A stretch of 56,830 nucleotides of DNA from Mesaphorura yosii (Eukaryota > Arthropoda > Collembola > Poduromorpha > Tullbergiidae). Location of the stretch: contig WIXG01000432.1 in the NCBI GenBank assembly GCA_009869945.1, positions 1-56,830 on the forward strand, in the 5' to 3' direction. How positions within the stretch are numbered: position 1 is the stretch's first letter; each line of letters opens with the position of its first letter. Shown piece by piece: positions 46,435 through 56,830 of the stretch. The position numbers and the translations under genes are program-made. Below the pieces are notes generated by a model. That model made no database searches. It saw only the letters and a list, made by a program, of their open reading frames with translations, and had not been told where the DNA came from.

Positions 46435-47171
46435 TCTGGAGTTAACTAGGAACTGTCAGCAGTTGTTACGTTAGCCAATTACTTTAAATGTCACTGTGTC
46501 GATGTCGATGTCGAGTCTTATCTGCACTCAAGTGATTGTATAATCGTTTACAAGTGTACTATGGACTCTTAGCTTTTGACTCCAATGAACTGATCACGAT
46601 TAGGATTGCGACCGGGCCGTCCACATCATCGCATGTCAATTAAGGAATGCAATACGAAAGTGTTTTTAATCATTGCCTTGCCTTGCCGAGCTTGCAAAAA
46701 TTATTGTGTGATTCTGCGATTCAGCAGATTATTCAACTGCCAACTGCTTCGGTATTACGTTACATAATCTGCCGCTATTCCTATTAAAGTTAATGCGAGC
46801 TTCTTGGCTCCTTGGCTCGAGGATAGCTGTCACAGTTCTCATTCATGTGAACGAGGGTGCGATTGCGATTTTTTACGATGATTATGATTAACTAAACCGC
46901 TCACTACAGACCAAAGCAGCTGTGTGTCTCAGCTTGGGGCTTGGGGCTTTACCTCCTCTGGCAGGGCATCATGAGATGAATGAAGATGAAATGAGGGAGA
47001 TGCAAAATACAAAATGCAAATCCGCACGAAGCTGAAGAAAACAGAAAACCTGAACTGGCGTCCGGTGTCTGATTAATTATCGCTTATGGAAAATACCAGT
47101 TCGGCTTTCGGCTCCTGATCTTGGATTGTCACTGTAATTCACGGACCGTAATTCACTACATCATCAGCAGG
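46435..47171. promoter_or_regulatory. Bidirectional promoter region, APMAP-like and YEATS4
   Basis: Both genes start outward from this 737-bp interval. No clear TATA box; nothing coding seen. Confidence 0.4.
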
Positions 47172-48057
47172 ATGGCCACTCCAGGCACCCCCCTGGCCGC
47201 CATCAGCGAATTCGGACCGGATTCAGGTGGCAGAATTAAGGTAAGCCGATAAAGGCAGTGGTAATTAAAGTTGTCGCCAATAATTATTGTAGTGACTAAC
47301 TAATTTCGACATCGGTGCCTCCTTTCTGCAGGGTATGACCATCATGAAACCGATCGTCATCGGCAACATTGCCAAATACTTTGGCAAAAAGCGTGAGGAA
47401 GACGGCCACACACACTCCTGGACCGTGTACGTCAAACCCTTCTTGAACGAGGACTACACTCCGTTCATCAAGAAAATCCACTTCAAGCTCCACGACAGTT
47501 ACGCCAATCCCAACCGAGTCCTGACCGAACCCCCGTACGAAGTCAGCGAAACGGGCTGGGGTGAATTTGAGGTCGTCATCCGAATCCATTTCAACGACCC
47601 CGTCGAACGTCCCGTCACCTGCTACCACATACTCAAGTTATTCCAGCCTGGCCATGATCCGACGCAGCCCGGAGCGCCAGCTCTCCTCAAGAAGGTCGTT
47701 CGCTCAGAGTCGTACGACGAAATCATCTTCCAAGATCCAACGCGCCTCATGAAATCACTCCTGGACCAAGTGAAGCAGCTACCCGGGCAGGTCGAGCACG
47801 ACACGGACTTCGAGACCGCCAAGCGCACTTCGCTGGATCAAATCAATCGGGCACGGGCCAGAGTCAAGGAGGAGATTCAAGATCTCAAGAATAAACTTCA
47901 ACTCGCGAGGGATACAACAGAGCTATTCAAGGCCAAGTTGGCCGAGTCGACCTCGCCGAAGAAATCCACGCCATCAGCGTCTGTAAGCACCCTACCGACG
48001 CCTGCGACACCGAGCACGCCTTTGTCACCGTTGAAGGCTGCACTTACTCCAAAATAG
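47172..48057 (+). CDS. YEATS4: YEATS domain-containing protein 4 (GAS41)
   Basis: Two exons, 47172-47240 and 47332-48057 (91-bp phase-0 intron), encode 264 residues. The YEATS domain begins [31 protein letters not shown] carries the residues that line the acyl-lysine aromatic cage, and [16 protein letters not shown] and [11 protein letters not shown] complete the immunoglobulin fold. A coiled coil ([20 protein letters not shown]) follows and normally mediates dimerisation and joining of the complex. The protein is a histone acyl-lysine reader of the NuA4/Tip60 and SRCAP remodelling complexes. The C-terminus beyond the coil is a Ser/Thr/Pro-rich tail ([20 protein letters not shown]) of about 40 residues, longer than in vertebrate GAS41 and probably disordered. 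Confidence 0.95.
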
Positions 48058-48197
48058 CCCATGAAATTCGAGATTACTGATTGAGTGTTTGTATTTTCAT
48101 TTTGCTGATTTGAATAAAATTCGTACCGATCGACTTTTTTCGTAAACAAGAACCTTCGCACTTTATTGACCATAAACAAAGTTAACGATACCCATAA

Positions 48198-48920
48198 TTA
48201 AGCCTTAAGAGCAAAAACACGTCTGGGAAAAGCACGCAACTTGGCCAACTCCTTCGGTGTCTTCAGGTTCTTTTCGTGCTTGGTCAGCTCACGCCTCTTT
48301 GCGCGGGTCTTCTTTGGGCGCAGGTCCAGGGGCTTCAGTTTCTTGTTCTGTACGAAATAGAATTCATTATCAGTTGGGCAATTCAATGCTGGGGAAATGT
48401 ACAAGAATGATCGTATCGTCGTGAGAGGAGGGGCGGGTTTACCTTATAAAACTTCTGCAGATTCTCCTTCTGCTTCTGGTGCATGACAATGTAGACTCTG
48501 GCAATTGCTTTCCGTACAACTCGGCTGCAAATTGAATTCACGGTTAATTTAGTTAATTACTTGGCACAGGAGGTTAAAATTAATCGTACAAAAGGAACTT
48601 ACATCTTTGAGAGTTTAGAAGCTGCTCCTCCAGTCACCTTCGCCACCCGCAGGCTTTGGAGTTCCCCCTTGAGGTCGTCCAACTGCTTGACCAACTCATC
48701 CTTCTTCTTCCGCCGTAATTCGGAACACTTTACCTTAACCTGCAAGATACAAATCAAAAGCACTGATTAGTGACCCCAGAACCTAAAACATGCCGAAGGA
48801 AAGCATGTGGAATGCCGGTCAACCTTTTTTCGGATAATTTTCTGACTTTATCACCGAATTTATGGTACAAATTCATATGAATCGGTACCAGTAACTGAAA
48901 ATGAGTGATTTACTTACCAT
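48198..48920 (-). CDS. RpL35: Large-subunit ribosomal protein L35 (uL29)
   Basis: Four exons on the minus strand encode 123 residues, exactly the usual animal length. Exon 1 (48920-48918) is just the ATG, followed directly by GTAAGT. Then come 48739-48603, 48524-48443 and 48347-48198. The protein reads [40 protein letters not shown], then [20 protein letters not shown] and [21 protein letters not shown]35 sits near the peptide exit tunnel and helps form the docking site for signal recognition particle. An ATG-only first coding exon is common for ribosomal protein genes and lets the first intron host regulatory elements. The intron at 48740-48917 was not seen to hold a snoRNA. Divergent from TRAPPC5. 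Confidence 0.97.
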
Positions 48921-49435
48921 TTTGTATGATTAATTACAGTTGTCCGCTGTAATCACGAAATTAACTAATTAGAAGTCCAATTCTTGTGCAGAGTTGAAAT
49001 TTCCGTATGCCGATTCTGTATAAAAGCGACTCGCCATGCCATGCCGTGCTGGTTAGTGTGAATACGCAACGTGTAGGCAAGTCAAGCGCAGTGCTCATTG
49101 CATTGCACTGCAAGACAAGGCAAGGCAATGGCTGAAGCGAGAAGCAAGGAAAAATTCTCCTTGCTTACCTTTGCGGGCTGTGCTGCTGAATTGACAATCT
49201 CGTCTGTCCTCTGAGCCTCAAAGCCCGTGATTTTAATCAGTGAAAACAACAGAAATTGCTGATTGTTGATCAGGTAAGTTTTTTTCTCCCTTTCGATCGT
49301 GGATCTACAGTCAGTAGGAGACAATCTGATTCACAGGCGTTTATCGGAATTTTCTACAGGATTATTTGGTGGAAAGATCGCAAATCGCCCGGAGAAGCCA
49401 AATAAGCACTCACTGATCACTGAAGGCAATCAAAA
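48921..49435 (+). other. Divergent promoter region and TRAPPC5 5' UTR intron
   Basis: From about 49050 a non-coding exon is likely. It ends at CAG|GTAAGT (donor at 49274), with an acceptor TTTCTACAG ending at 49359, an 86-bp intron. Inference from splice consensus only. The minus-strand RpL35 promoter must share this interval. Confidence 0.4.
49019..49026 (+). promoter_or_regulatory. TATA box, probably for TRAPPC5
   Basis: TATAAAAG on the plus strand. A start site near 49050 would give the spliced non-coding leader described for this region. Confidence 0.45.
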
Positions 49436-50050
49436 ATGGACAAATTCGATCAAGATGACGGCCACGCGCTGCAGGATGCCACAATCACCATCAACGCGTC
49501 GAAAGCCAAGACCTCCGTCCTTGACAAATCACTAAGTAAAGGAAAGGCTGAAGTGCACATCACGGCGTTTGCTCTCCTCTTCTCCGAAATCGTTCAGTAC
49601 TCCCAAAATCGGTCCAACAGCGTGTCGGAGCTGCAGGGAAAGCTGGCCGAGCTCGGTAGACAAGTCGGGGTCAAAATAATTGATCTAATCGTCCTCCGCG
49701 AAAAGAATTACAAGCGTGAGACAAAGTTGCTCAACATTCTGCTCTTCATCCGCTCCACTGTCTGGAAAACGCTCTTCGGTCGCGAAGCTGACAAACTAGA
49801 GCATTCCACGGACGACCAGCGCCAGTATTACATTATTGAGAAGGATCCGCTCATCAATCACTTCATCTCAGTGCCAAAAGACAAGGGCAGCCTGAACTGC
49901 GCTGCGTTCAACGCAGGCATCGTGGAGGGCGTGCTGGAAACGTCCGGATTCCTCGCCAAAGTGAACGCCCACTGGCACAAAGGCACGACGTACTACATCA
50001 TTGAATTTGATGAGTCAATAATTGCAAGGGATAAGCTGCTCGAAGCGTAA
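49436..50050 (+). CDS. TRAPPC5: Trafficking protein particle complex subunit 5 (Trs31)
   Basis: A single exon of 204 residues. The Bet3-like fold of the TRAPP core is clear: ITAFALLFSEIVQYSQNRSN, LAELGRQVGVKIIDLIVLRE, RETKLLNILLFIRSTVWKTL and LNCAAFNAGIVEGVLETSGF, with HWHKGTTYYIIEFDE near the C-terminus. TRAPPC5 is one of the small subunits of the tethering complexes that activate Rab1 on ER-to-Golgi vesicles. The N-terminal 30 residues are variable, as usual for the family. The start is the first ATG after the presumed 5' UTR intron. Confidence 0.96.
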   Translation: MDKFDQDDGHALQDATITINASKAKTSVLDKSLSKGKAEVHITAFALLFSEIVQYSQNRSNSVSELQGKLAELGRQVGVKIIDLIVLREKNYKRETKLLNILLFIRSTVWKTLFGREADKLEHSTDDQRQYYIIEKDPLINHFISVPKDKGSLNCAAFNAGIVEGVLETSGFLAKVNAHWHKGTTYYIIEFDESIIARDKLLEA

Positions 50051-50279
50051 CCACTCGCGTTAATTTAAATAAACGTAGCGTAGCGTTTTTATTAACCGAA
50101 AATAAGATTAAGATCCAATTCACATTCAGAACCATAATAATTAAGGAGTAGCAACAATCATTAATCAATAACAACAATGTACGTGCACATCAATGTCTGT
50201 CATTCCGATCAAAATAAGGTGAATAAATCGCAGGTTTTCTATCAATTAATGAGATTACTGATTAACACTGCCAATTTAA

Positions 50280-51728
50280 TTAAACACATTTTAATCGCTT
50301 GTAATTGGCGTTGATACTCGTTTGGATCACGTTGTTTCCGAGAAAAAAGTCGGTGGCGATGATGTTGGATTTCGTTAGCCACTGCCTGTCTTCGTGGATA
50401 ACGTTAGAGAGCCACGGGTTCACCTTCTGAGCAAAATTGCGGAGGCCCTGCGTCGGGCGGAGGACGATGTCCAGCGGTTTGGGCGTGAATTCAGCCATCG
50501 CGGCCCAAACTTGCCCTTTGCCTCCACGGCGCTTGATCGATTCGCTCAGGAACTCACGGAGTGCGGGTATCGTCTGCTTATCGCCCCACTCCTGTGGCAG
50601 TGGCGGCCAGAGAAAAGGAAACTGCTGCGCGATTCTTGCGTCCGAATACGAAATGATGACAGATTTGTTGGAATTCCAAATCTCGTTCAGCTAAAAAAAA
50701 GAGGACGAAGACCCGTAAAAATTGATTTCAATCGTGAATTCGTACATTATCAATTCTTACGCGTGCATTCGGCCATAGTGTGCTCGGTACGGCGTAATCG
50801 CCCAGCTCTGTATTCAAGTACTCAATCAGCTGCACGTGGCGGTCGCGTCGACCGTCGAACCCGACTGGAAAGCGGTGAAAGTCAACGATGACTATTTCGT
50901 CCGTCTCGCTCACAAACTGCTTGATGTCGTTGACCACTTCGGAGAGCGGACGCATGCGATAAAAGTTGTGATTAATCCAGAACTTTTCGGCGCCCGTCGG
51001 GTAGAAACCGACTCGAATGTCCAGATAGCGGATTCCGTGAAGTAATTGACGGTAAATGGATTCATCTTGGCTGAAAGCGAAAAGAAAAGCCACTGTGAAA
51101 ACAACAGTTGATAAGACGAAGCTTTCATTTCTCATTTCTTACTTGATTAAATAACGAAGAAAGACGGTATCCGAGTTCGGGCCGTCGTACTCCCTCCAGC
51201 TGCCTGAATTGTGAGTGCCTGGAATCATAAGCGAGTGGAGTGGACTGTCGCCAATCACGTCACGACTCTCTTCCATCCAGTTGGGGTACATGCGGAGACA
51301 ATTTTTGATTATCACTCGACCATGCCGAATGTACGCGATCCAGTAGCCAAGACAGGGATCCTGCCCGATGCGAAATGGTTTGCGGTCAAGTCTGTACTCC
51401 GTCTTGACGTGGCCCTTCGACATCAGGATCTGAAAAACGCCATGGCCATTAGTCGGGCAGAAGACCGATCTCCAAGTCCCAGTAAAACTCATAAACTCAG
51501 GCATCAGGGCAGTATTTATGCTTGTGAACTTACAGGCTCCTGCACGAGCGACTCCGACTCCACATCATCTGGTTGATGATCGTAAAGCGCGACGTAATCG
51601 CCAGGTTCGGGCTCCGCCTGAATCCAGTGCATTTCGATCATTCGATCTTTGAGTACACCAGCCTTGCTCTTGGCGATCGAGTTGATGGTGATGAAGACAA
51701 ATGGTCCTTCGGAACATCCTTCAGACAT
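50280..51728 (-). CDS. PI-PLC X-domain-containing protein (PLCXD-like)
   Basis: Four exons on the minus strand (51728-51534, 51429-51143, 51070-50761, 50690-50280) encode about 400 residues. An N-terminal beta region (FVFITINSIAKSKAG, WIQAEPEPGDYVALYDHQP) precedes the X domain. The domain shows HSLMIPGTHNSGSW with the first catalytic His, HGIRYLDIRVG, KFWINHNFYR with the second His region, ETDEIVIVDFHRFPVG and KSVIISYSDARI. No Y, PH or C2 domain follows, so it is of the bacterial-PLC-like/PLCXD class, which cleaves phosphoinositides or related lipids. The N-terminal segment is the arrangement seen in insect PLCXD proteins. The frame extends upstream of the ATG to a GTG at 51749, which I do not use. 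Start of exon 2 was placed at TTTTTCAG. Confidence 0.87.
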
Positions 51729-53540
51729 TTTCAAAATAAACGCAAACACTTAAACGTAATCTTTTCTGTCATGATCAGTGATCAGTGAACTGTCAAAATT
51801 GCCTGAAACCTGAGCAGGAGTCAAGACCAGAATTTAAATACAGTCTTTGACGAAGACGAGTCACATGCGATGCTCACCTGATGTGTACACGCTGGATGAA
51901 GGCACGAGAAACATCTGCACTGAGTCACGGACAAGCGAAACAAAGAGGCCAACAACGCAATAACAATAACAATGGAAGATCCTCATCTTAATTAGCTTTT
52001 AACTTTTGAATTGCCGTTGACGTAGCCTAATTGACTAGTGTCTAATGTCTAATCTATATTAACTGAGCACTGTGCCTGAGTCTGTCACTGGCGCTGATTC
52101 AATGGCAGGTTCGTGCATGAAGAAGGTTGAGATTTACAATGCACAGATCGCAAATTGGCAATTCACTAATTCGCAATCGCAATTTAACGAGGAACAGGAA
52201 ACTGCTGCCACAAAAATAGAGATCAGATTCAGATTTATTTAATCTCAAAGTAGCACAGTGACGACACAGATCAGAACATGTCGATTTCGAGCTCGACACT
52301 GCACTGGCACTCACCGTAAAATGTTTGGTTGCTGATTACAATTACGTAATTATTCATTGCTACATGCATACTACAATCAGCAAATTAGCAATTACCACTG
52401 CCACTGACTGGGAAGAAGTACGCGATCTGCTGCGGGCTGCGTGCCTTGAAGATCAATCGATCTTGCACTTGTACGCACACAAATATGAAGATGAGATTCA
52501 CTTGTGATCGACATGAAGGACAGCCGAGAGTGGAGATGTAATACGATGCGAATCTTGTGCTCTTGTATTTGTCTGTCTGTCTGCCTGGCCGTCTCGGTTG
52601 ATGATCCTGCTCGTGGTGGTATCGATCGAAATGAAAAATCTCTCCAGCATCGGCATCAACACAGCACTACAGCGTTCAGTCCTGGGCGAATGGAACTTCA
52701 TCTTCGTTCGCATTTCGCAGCTCATGCATATTTACATGAAAGATTGTTGCTTTGTGTTAAGGTTTGTGATTGCTCTCTGAAATGAATGAGATGATGTACC
52801 AATTACACGTGCATGCAAACTGCGATGGACAATGGACTGGTGAGCTGGTGTAGACTGTTAATTTGTAGAAATACAATGCGATGATTCATGACAGTGCAGT
52901 GCGTGCGGTAGCAATAAAATCATCAAGTTTGGTACATCCGCATCTCATCACTCTCATTATCATTGAGAATGAGATGGGAAGTGACTGACTAACAAGAATT
53001 ACGTGTGAGCGAGCGTGTTTCGAGGAAGCAACAAGTGAAATTCGCTATTCACTGTACGCAAAGTACAGATGCACTAAATGACCAATTTAGATTATGATCA
53101 CGGGCTGGACTGGGCTATGAACGGGACCAGACTGCAGTTTAGTCTTCACGTCTGCATCTGCATTACTCTGAATCATTGCGTCTCTTTTTATGAGAAGTTG
53201 CAAAGAAAGTAGAATGGCCTGAACCGGATCTGAACAAATGAGAAAAAGGAAACAAAACCAGCCGAAGAGTGGATTGAATCTTGAATGCTCTTTCTTTTCT
53301 TCTTCCCGATCTTGGTTTATATAGAATTCCGGTCTTAAGATCTTCCCGTCCTTGTCCTGGACCAATTCATGCCGAGCGGAGTAGAGCTAAAGAATGCGAA
53401 TGCACTTTTTAAGGCAGGTGTTCTTGAAGATCCATTTCCAGTTTTGTTCTGGCCTCCGCCTCAGCAAAATCGAGCTAATCGAATGTAAAGAGAGAAACAG
53501 AGAAAAACTCTGAGTTTTAAACCTGCGAGTTATCACAGAA
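51729..53540. other. Intergenic, about 1.8 kb without a recognised gene
   Basis: Short open frames at 52325-52507 and 52504-52785 show no domain or splice support. The left end must hold the promoter of the PLC-like gene. Confidence 0.35.
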
Positions 53541-54181
53541 ATGTATTTGGAAAGACAGCCAATCAAAACTAGCGAAGCATGCCAAAATGATACAACTTTG
53601 ACGGAAGTCGCTCGCCATTCGAGTCTTCCTGCTGCTGCCTTTCTGAACTTGTTTGTCAAGAACCGGAACGAACTTTTCTGCCTCAAAATGGACGAGGATC
53701 GGATTCCTGCTCATCTCCAACTGCTTATGCCTGCCCAGCACCCGCAGTTCGAGCGCATCAATCGCCTCGTGCTTGAGTGGATCAACTCCTTCAGCAACGT
53801 TAGTGCTGGAGTTTTAGTTGCGACTGCCGCCGCAGTCAAATTCCTCAACATTGCATTCTCGTTTGTGACCGAAGTGGATCTCGTCGTCGCCATTCATCAA
53901 TTCAGCGTCTTTCATTTTGACGACCTGCTCGAAGTCAACTTGGAATTCGTCGAGGAAATCTGCGCGGCGATGGAGACAATAGATCCAAAAGACTCGGACG
54001 ACTGCCCACAAATCCCGATCACAAGCAAGGCGTCGGCATCGCCAAGAAGATGCAATTCTAGTACATGGATCAAATCCTGTCACGTCTGCATTTCTTACCG
54101 AAGGAGCTTGGCCTGGGCGTCAATTTGTTCCGGGAGTTTGGAGAACGTGACCTGGCTTTAAGCCCCACCCCGAGTGACTGA
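53541..54181 (+). pseudogene. Unknown gene with a frameshifted, stop-interrupted 3' end
   Basis: From ATG 53541 (a later ATG at 53688 may be the true start) the frame reads as ordinary protein up to about 53985: FERINRLVLEWINSF, AAAVKFLNIAFSFVTEVDL, VNLEFVEEICAAMETIDPK. After that the same frame turns Ser/Arg-rich. In the next frame protein-like sequence appears instead: HKQGVGIAKKMQF, a TAG at 54059-54061, then MDQILSRLHFLPKELGLGVN and FREFGERDLAL to a TGA at 54179-54181. A frameshift near 53985-54010 plus a stop would explain it. A TTCTAG acceptor could remove the stop, but no donor at a sensible distance was found. No domain recognised; not related to the broken gene at 19570. Confidence 0.4.
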
Positions 54182-55319
54182 TAAAGTGCAAATAAATTTA
54201 GGCTCGAGGTGCTTGATGGAAGTCGAAATTAAGATTTCATTATTCAACGATCTGTGGTGGCTAATTGATTTTTTTGTAATTAGATGGCTTCCAAAAGTTC
54301 TGCAAAACAAAGCCGTATCAGCCCATAGTTATGGATGGTTGGTTGCTAGGACGAGAGGCCCTGACTTTTGAATTTGACCTGTCGTGGAAAAAGAGCTTGA
54401 ATTTTTACAACACCCACATCTAAGCACGCCGACGAAGGGTGGTAGAATTCTAAGCCACTTGAGCGCCTAAATGGTTCCCCAATAACTGATTATGTTAAAT
54501 TAACTTACTTTGTATAGACACAAATGTAAGAATATTTTGTACATTTCGCTTTTTCGCAATCGATTACGTAAACTCAAGTTCAAAGTCAAGGTCATACTGT
54601 CGAATACTGATAAATGGGAAAAGAAAGCCGATTGCAAAGCGGCGCAATGACATCGGTCGCATGAATTATGGTAAATGAATGCAAATTCGCTTGCCTTCCC
54701 GATCTCGTGCATTAAATCAGCTTTCGCGATTCGGCCCAAACTGGGTTGAATGAGTCAAATTTCACTTGACTGTATGCGTGTGAAGCTTTTAGTGTGGTGG
54801 TGGTGCTTCAAAGAAAGTTAGCGAGGCGCAGTTCGACTCTGACCATCGTCACGTCATGCGGCTCCGTTTGCTGTCGTGCTTCTGGATTATGCGGGAATTT
54901 TTCCATTTGTGCTTTGAGTAAAGTGCAGCAAAAACACGCCTGTTCAAAGCGAGTAAAGTAAGCTGCAAATGGAAATACTTTTTAATGTCTAACCTAACTT
55001 AATTGCATGTCCTTAAAATTTTTCACGAGAACCTACTGATGGGAGTTACATCTTTTACTTTTGACATGAATCAGGCTGGACCAGTGACGTAGATTATATT
55101 TTAAAATGAAAAGTCAATCAAGAGTCAAGGAAACTTGCCTGGCTCGCCAACCCACCTTTCCCATGCCCACTTTTAAAAAAAATACATGAGTAATTCAAAA
55201 CTGTTGACAAAATTCATAACGGAGGATTGTGCTTAAGGTGAAATTCGTGAAAAGATGCTATCGAGCTCATGACAGTTGGACTCAGCTAAAACGACGAGTG
55301 CCATCACCTCGCTATCACC
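54182..55319. other. Intergenic upstream of the 7TM receptor
   Basis: Contains the first copy of the roughly 200-bp repeat and otherwise no gene. The 400 bp between the repeat and the receptor start must include its promoter. Confidence 0.4.
54706..54903 (+). repeat. Direct repeat, copy 1 (upstream of the receptor gene)
   Basis: About 198 bases that recur at 56618-56830. The shared core runs from ATTCGGCCCA through GAATGAGTCAAATTTCACTT, a GTGTGGTGGTGGTGCTTC stretch and TGCGGCTCCGTTTGCTGTCG. Only a few substitutions were seen over about 170 bases. The first 30 bases differ by a 16-base length change. Confidence 0.9.
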
Positions 55320-56531
55320 ATGACAATTTCCAAAACGTCATTTCGTTTCCTGACTCAAATTTATGGTCTCTGTCAGACTCGTTTTTTTGTAGTACCCATG
55401 AAACTTATGTACGATCGTAGACTTGGATACCAGTACCGACGAGTGTCCCCAGCCCTGGAGCGTGCTATGGTAGCATGCTGTATTGTCAACATCGTAGCCC
55501 GGCTCATCACATTCTGTTGGGTTCACATCGCAGCAGGTGTCTTGAACTTCCGTACTGCTGGAATCAAATATAATGAAATAGTTGAGCGTGGAGTTCTCAC
55601 CGGTATGAATCTACTTACAATTGGACTACTCACATACCTTGCTGTGCCGTCACTATTCCAAAATGTCATTACATTCATGAATGGAATATATCTGTTCAAC
55701 CGTCGCCTAGCAACACACTTCGGAACATCTGAGCATGTGCAGTGTGATGGCCTGGAACCAATTATGTGGATCTTGAGATATGGTGGATGGCTTTCAGTTG
55801 CAAGTATACCATTTGCTGTAATGGTAGGAATCGGAGGAAAAGTCACAGCCATGAAAGACGCCGTTGCATTGGGAACATGGCTGACGGCGTCACGATGGAT
55901 CCCGGTGAGTGTTATGCTGATCGGTGGATTGCATATGAACACGCTGGATATTGTCGTCAACATTCTGAACGTACTCAACATCTTTATTGGGGCAAATTTC
56001 ATGTATCGATGGTTACAAATCCAAGCCCGAGCTCCTGACGCTGGTGGTGGCCATGGGAACGGCGTAGGAAACCATAACAACGAGAGGCGACTTCAGATCC
56101 TGTACAGAGCTCATCAAATCTGGTTCCGTTTCGTACAAGAATATGCTGGACCCACCATACCACCAATGGTCATCAGTACATGCATTATGACAATCACTGC
56201 ATTCACCGGTATGATCAAATTCGGACGCCGACTTGATCCAGTGGTGCTGTTCCTGATGGTAGCAGTAACTATTGCGTCCATGGGAGTACAACGGGTTACC
56301 ATAGAAATGGCAAATCGATTTAGACGTGCAAGCGAAGAGTACATCAAACAAGGAAAGGCAGCAGCTGTGCAAAAACGTACACTCGTCGATATCAAATTCT
56401 ACAAGTCATGTCAACCATTGAAGTGGGAAATTGTCGTTGTCCCTGTAACGGAAACATTGTTCGTGACTATATTGGATTCCGTCATAATAGCACGAGTGCT
56501 GGATCTCCTGATTCTTCTGGACAGTGGTTAG
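55320..56531 (+). CDS. Intronless seven-transmembrane chemoreceptor, gustatory-receptor-like
   Basis: A single exon of 403 residues with about seven hydrophobic helices: AMVACCIVNIVARLITFCWV, MNLLTIGLLTYLAVPSLF, SVASIPFAVMVGIGG, WIPVSVMLIGGLHMNTLDIV, PPMVISTCIMTITAFTGMI, VVLFLMVAVTIASMGV and a C-terminal one. The end, YKSCQPLKWEI followed by TETLFVTILDSVIIARVLDL, fits the conserved last exon of arthropod gustatory receptors, where a helix after a Cys/Pro motif precedes a TxxTxLD(Q) segment. These are ligand-gated cation channels of taste neurons. Intronless copies are common in springtail receptor expansions. It lies between two near-identical repeats, so it is probably one unit of a tandem array. 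Ligand unknown. Minus-strand frames here are shadows. Confidence 0.75.
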   Translation: MTISKTSFRFLTQIYGLCQTRFFVVPMKLMYDRRLGYQYRRVSPALERAMVACCIVNIVARLITFCWVHIAAGVLNFRTAGIKYNEIVERGVLTGMNLLTIGLLTYLAVPSLFQNVITFMNGIYLFNRRLATHFGTSEHVQCDGLEPIMWILRYGGWLSVASIPFAVMVGIGGKVTAMKDAVALGTWLTASRWIPVSVMLIGGLHMNTLDIVVNILNVLNIFIGANFMYRWLQIQARAPDAGGGHGNGVGNHNNERRLQILYRAHQIWFRFVQEYAGPTIPPMVISTCIMTITAFTGMIKFGRRLDPVVLFLMVAVTIASMGVQRVTIEMANRFRRASEEYIKQGKAAAVQKRTLVDIKFYKSCQPLKWEIVVVPVTETLFVTILDSVIIARVLDLLILLDSG

Positions 56532-56617
56532 ATATGAGAGTATTTTTATTTTTTGATATCGTGCAATGTTCAAAATTGAAAAATATAATAAAAGATGGAA
56601 ATTTTTTCTTTCAAATT

Positions 56618-56830
56618 CGTGCATTAAATCAGCGGTGCGCAGTCTTAGATTTCGGTATTCGGCCCACACTGGCTGAATGAGTCAAATTTCACTTGACTGT
56701 ATGCGTGTGAAGGTTTTAGTGTGGTGGTGGTGCTTCAAAGAAAGTTAGCGAGGCGCAGTTCGACTCTGACCATCGTCACGTCATGCGGCTCCGTTTGCTG
56801 TCGTGCTTCTGGATCATGCGAGAATTTTTT
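56618..56830 (+). repeat. Direct repeat, copy 2 (cut by window edge)
   Basis: Second copy of the segment at 54706-54903, 1912 bp downstream, with a 16-base net insertion near its start. It begins about 90 bp after the receptor stop and probably lies upstream of another receptor gene beyond the window. Confidence 0.9.

Overview
The window looks like nuclear DNA of an arthropod, most probably a springtail (Collembola). Genes are compact and intron-containing, with GT..AG introns mostly of 57-100 bp, on both strands. Conserved animal genes (INTS8, TRAPPC5, RpL35, YEATS4, SLC3A2-type heavy chain, ELOVL6-type elongase, neurensin, KLF) give the phylum-level signal. Berberine-bridge-type FAD oxidases, unusual in animals but reported in springtails as probable transferred genes, suggest the lineage. 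This placement is inference; no species is claimed. All multi-exon models were assembled by eye from reading frame, splice consensus and family alignment.

Region 1-5.3 kb is accessory. It holds the 3' end of one FAD oxidase, a small secreted protein with a possible pore-former-like fold, a decayed eIF2alpha-kinase-like gene with ZZ-type zinc fingers (frameshift, in-frame stop, lost catalytic residues), a small secreted coiled-coil protein, and a complete bicovalent-type FAD oxidase on the opposite strand to the first.

Region 7-18.7 kb holds a fatty-acid elongase, a GT31 glycosyltransferase, a four-helix membrane protein, a long low-complexity secreted protein, a takeout/JHBP-like fragment, a lipocalin with a 57-bp in-frame intron, and a 50-residue secreted peptide with its own TATA box. 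Region 19.5-23.4 kb holds a frameshifted unknown gene, a 56-bp hairpin element flanked by a 6-bp direct repeat, and a divergent Cys-loop ligand-gated channel.

Region 24.4-51.7 kb is mostly housekeeping: a KLF transcription factor, an SLC3 amino-acid transporter heavy chain, a decayed KLHDC10-like kelch gene, a Cid1/TUTase-like nucleotidyltransferase, neurensin (2.8-kb intron), INTS8 head-to-head with a SINA-like E3 gene, APMAP head-to-head with YEATS4, RpL35 head-to-head with TRAPPC5, and a PLC X-domain protein.

Region 53.5-56.8 kb holds a broken unknown gene and an intronless gustatory-receptor-like 7TM gene bracketed by two roughly 200-bp near-identical direct repeats about 1.9 kb apart. 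This suggests a tandem chemoreceptor array running off the right edge. I saw no CRISPR array, prokaryotic operon, rRNA or tRNA. The most unusual material is the set of decaying accessory genes, the hairpin element and the chemoreceptor repeat unit; I found no clearly new multi-gene system.
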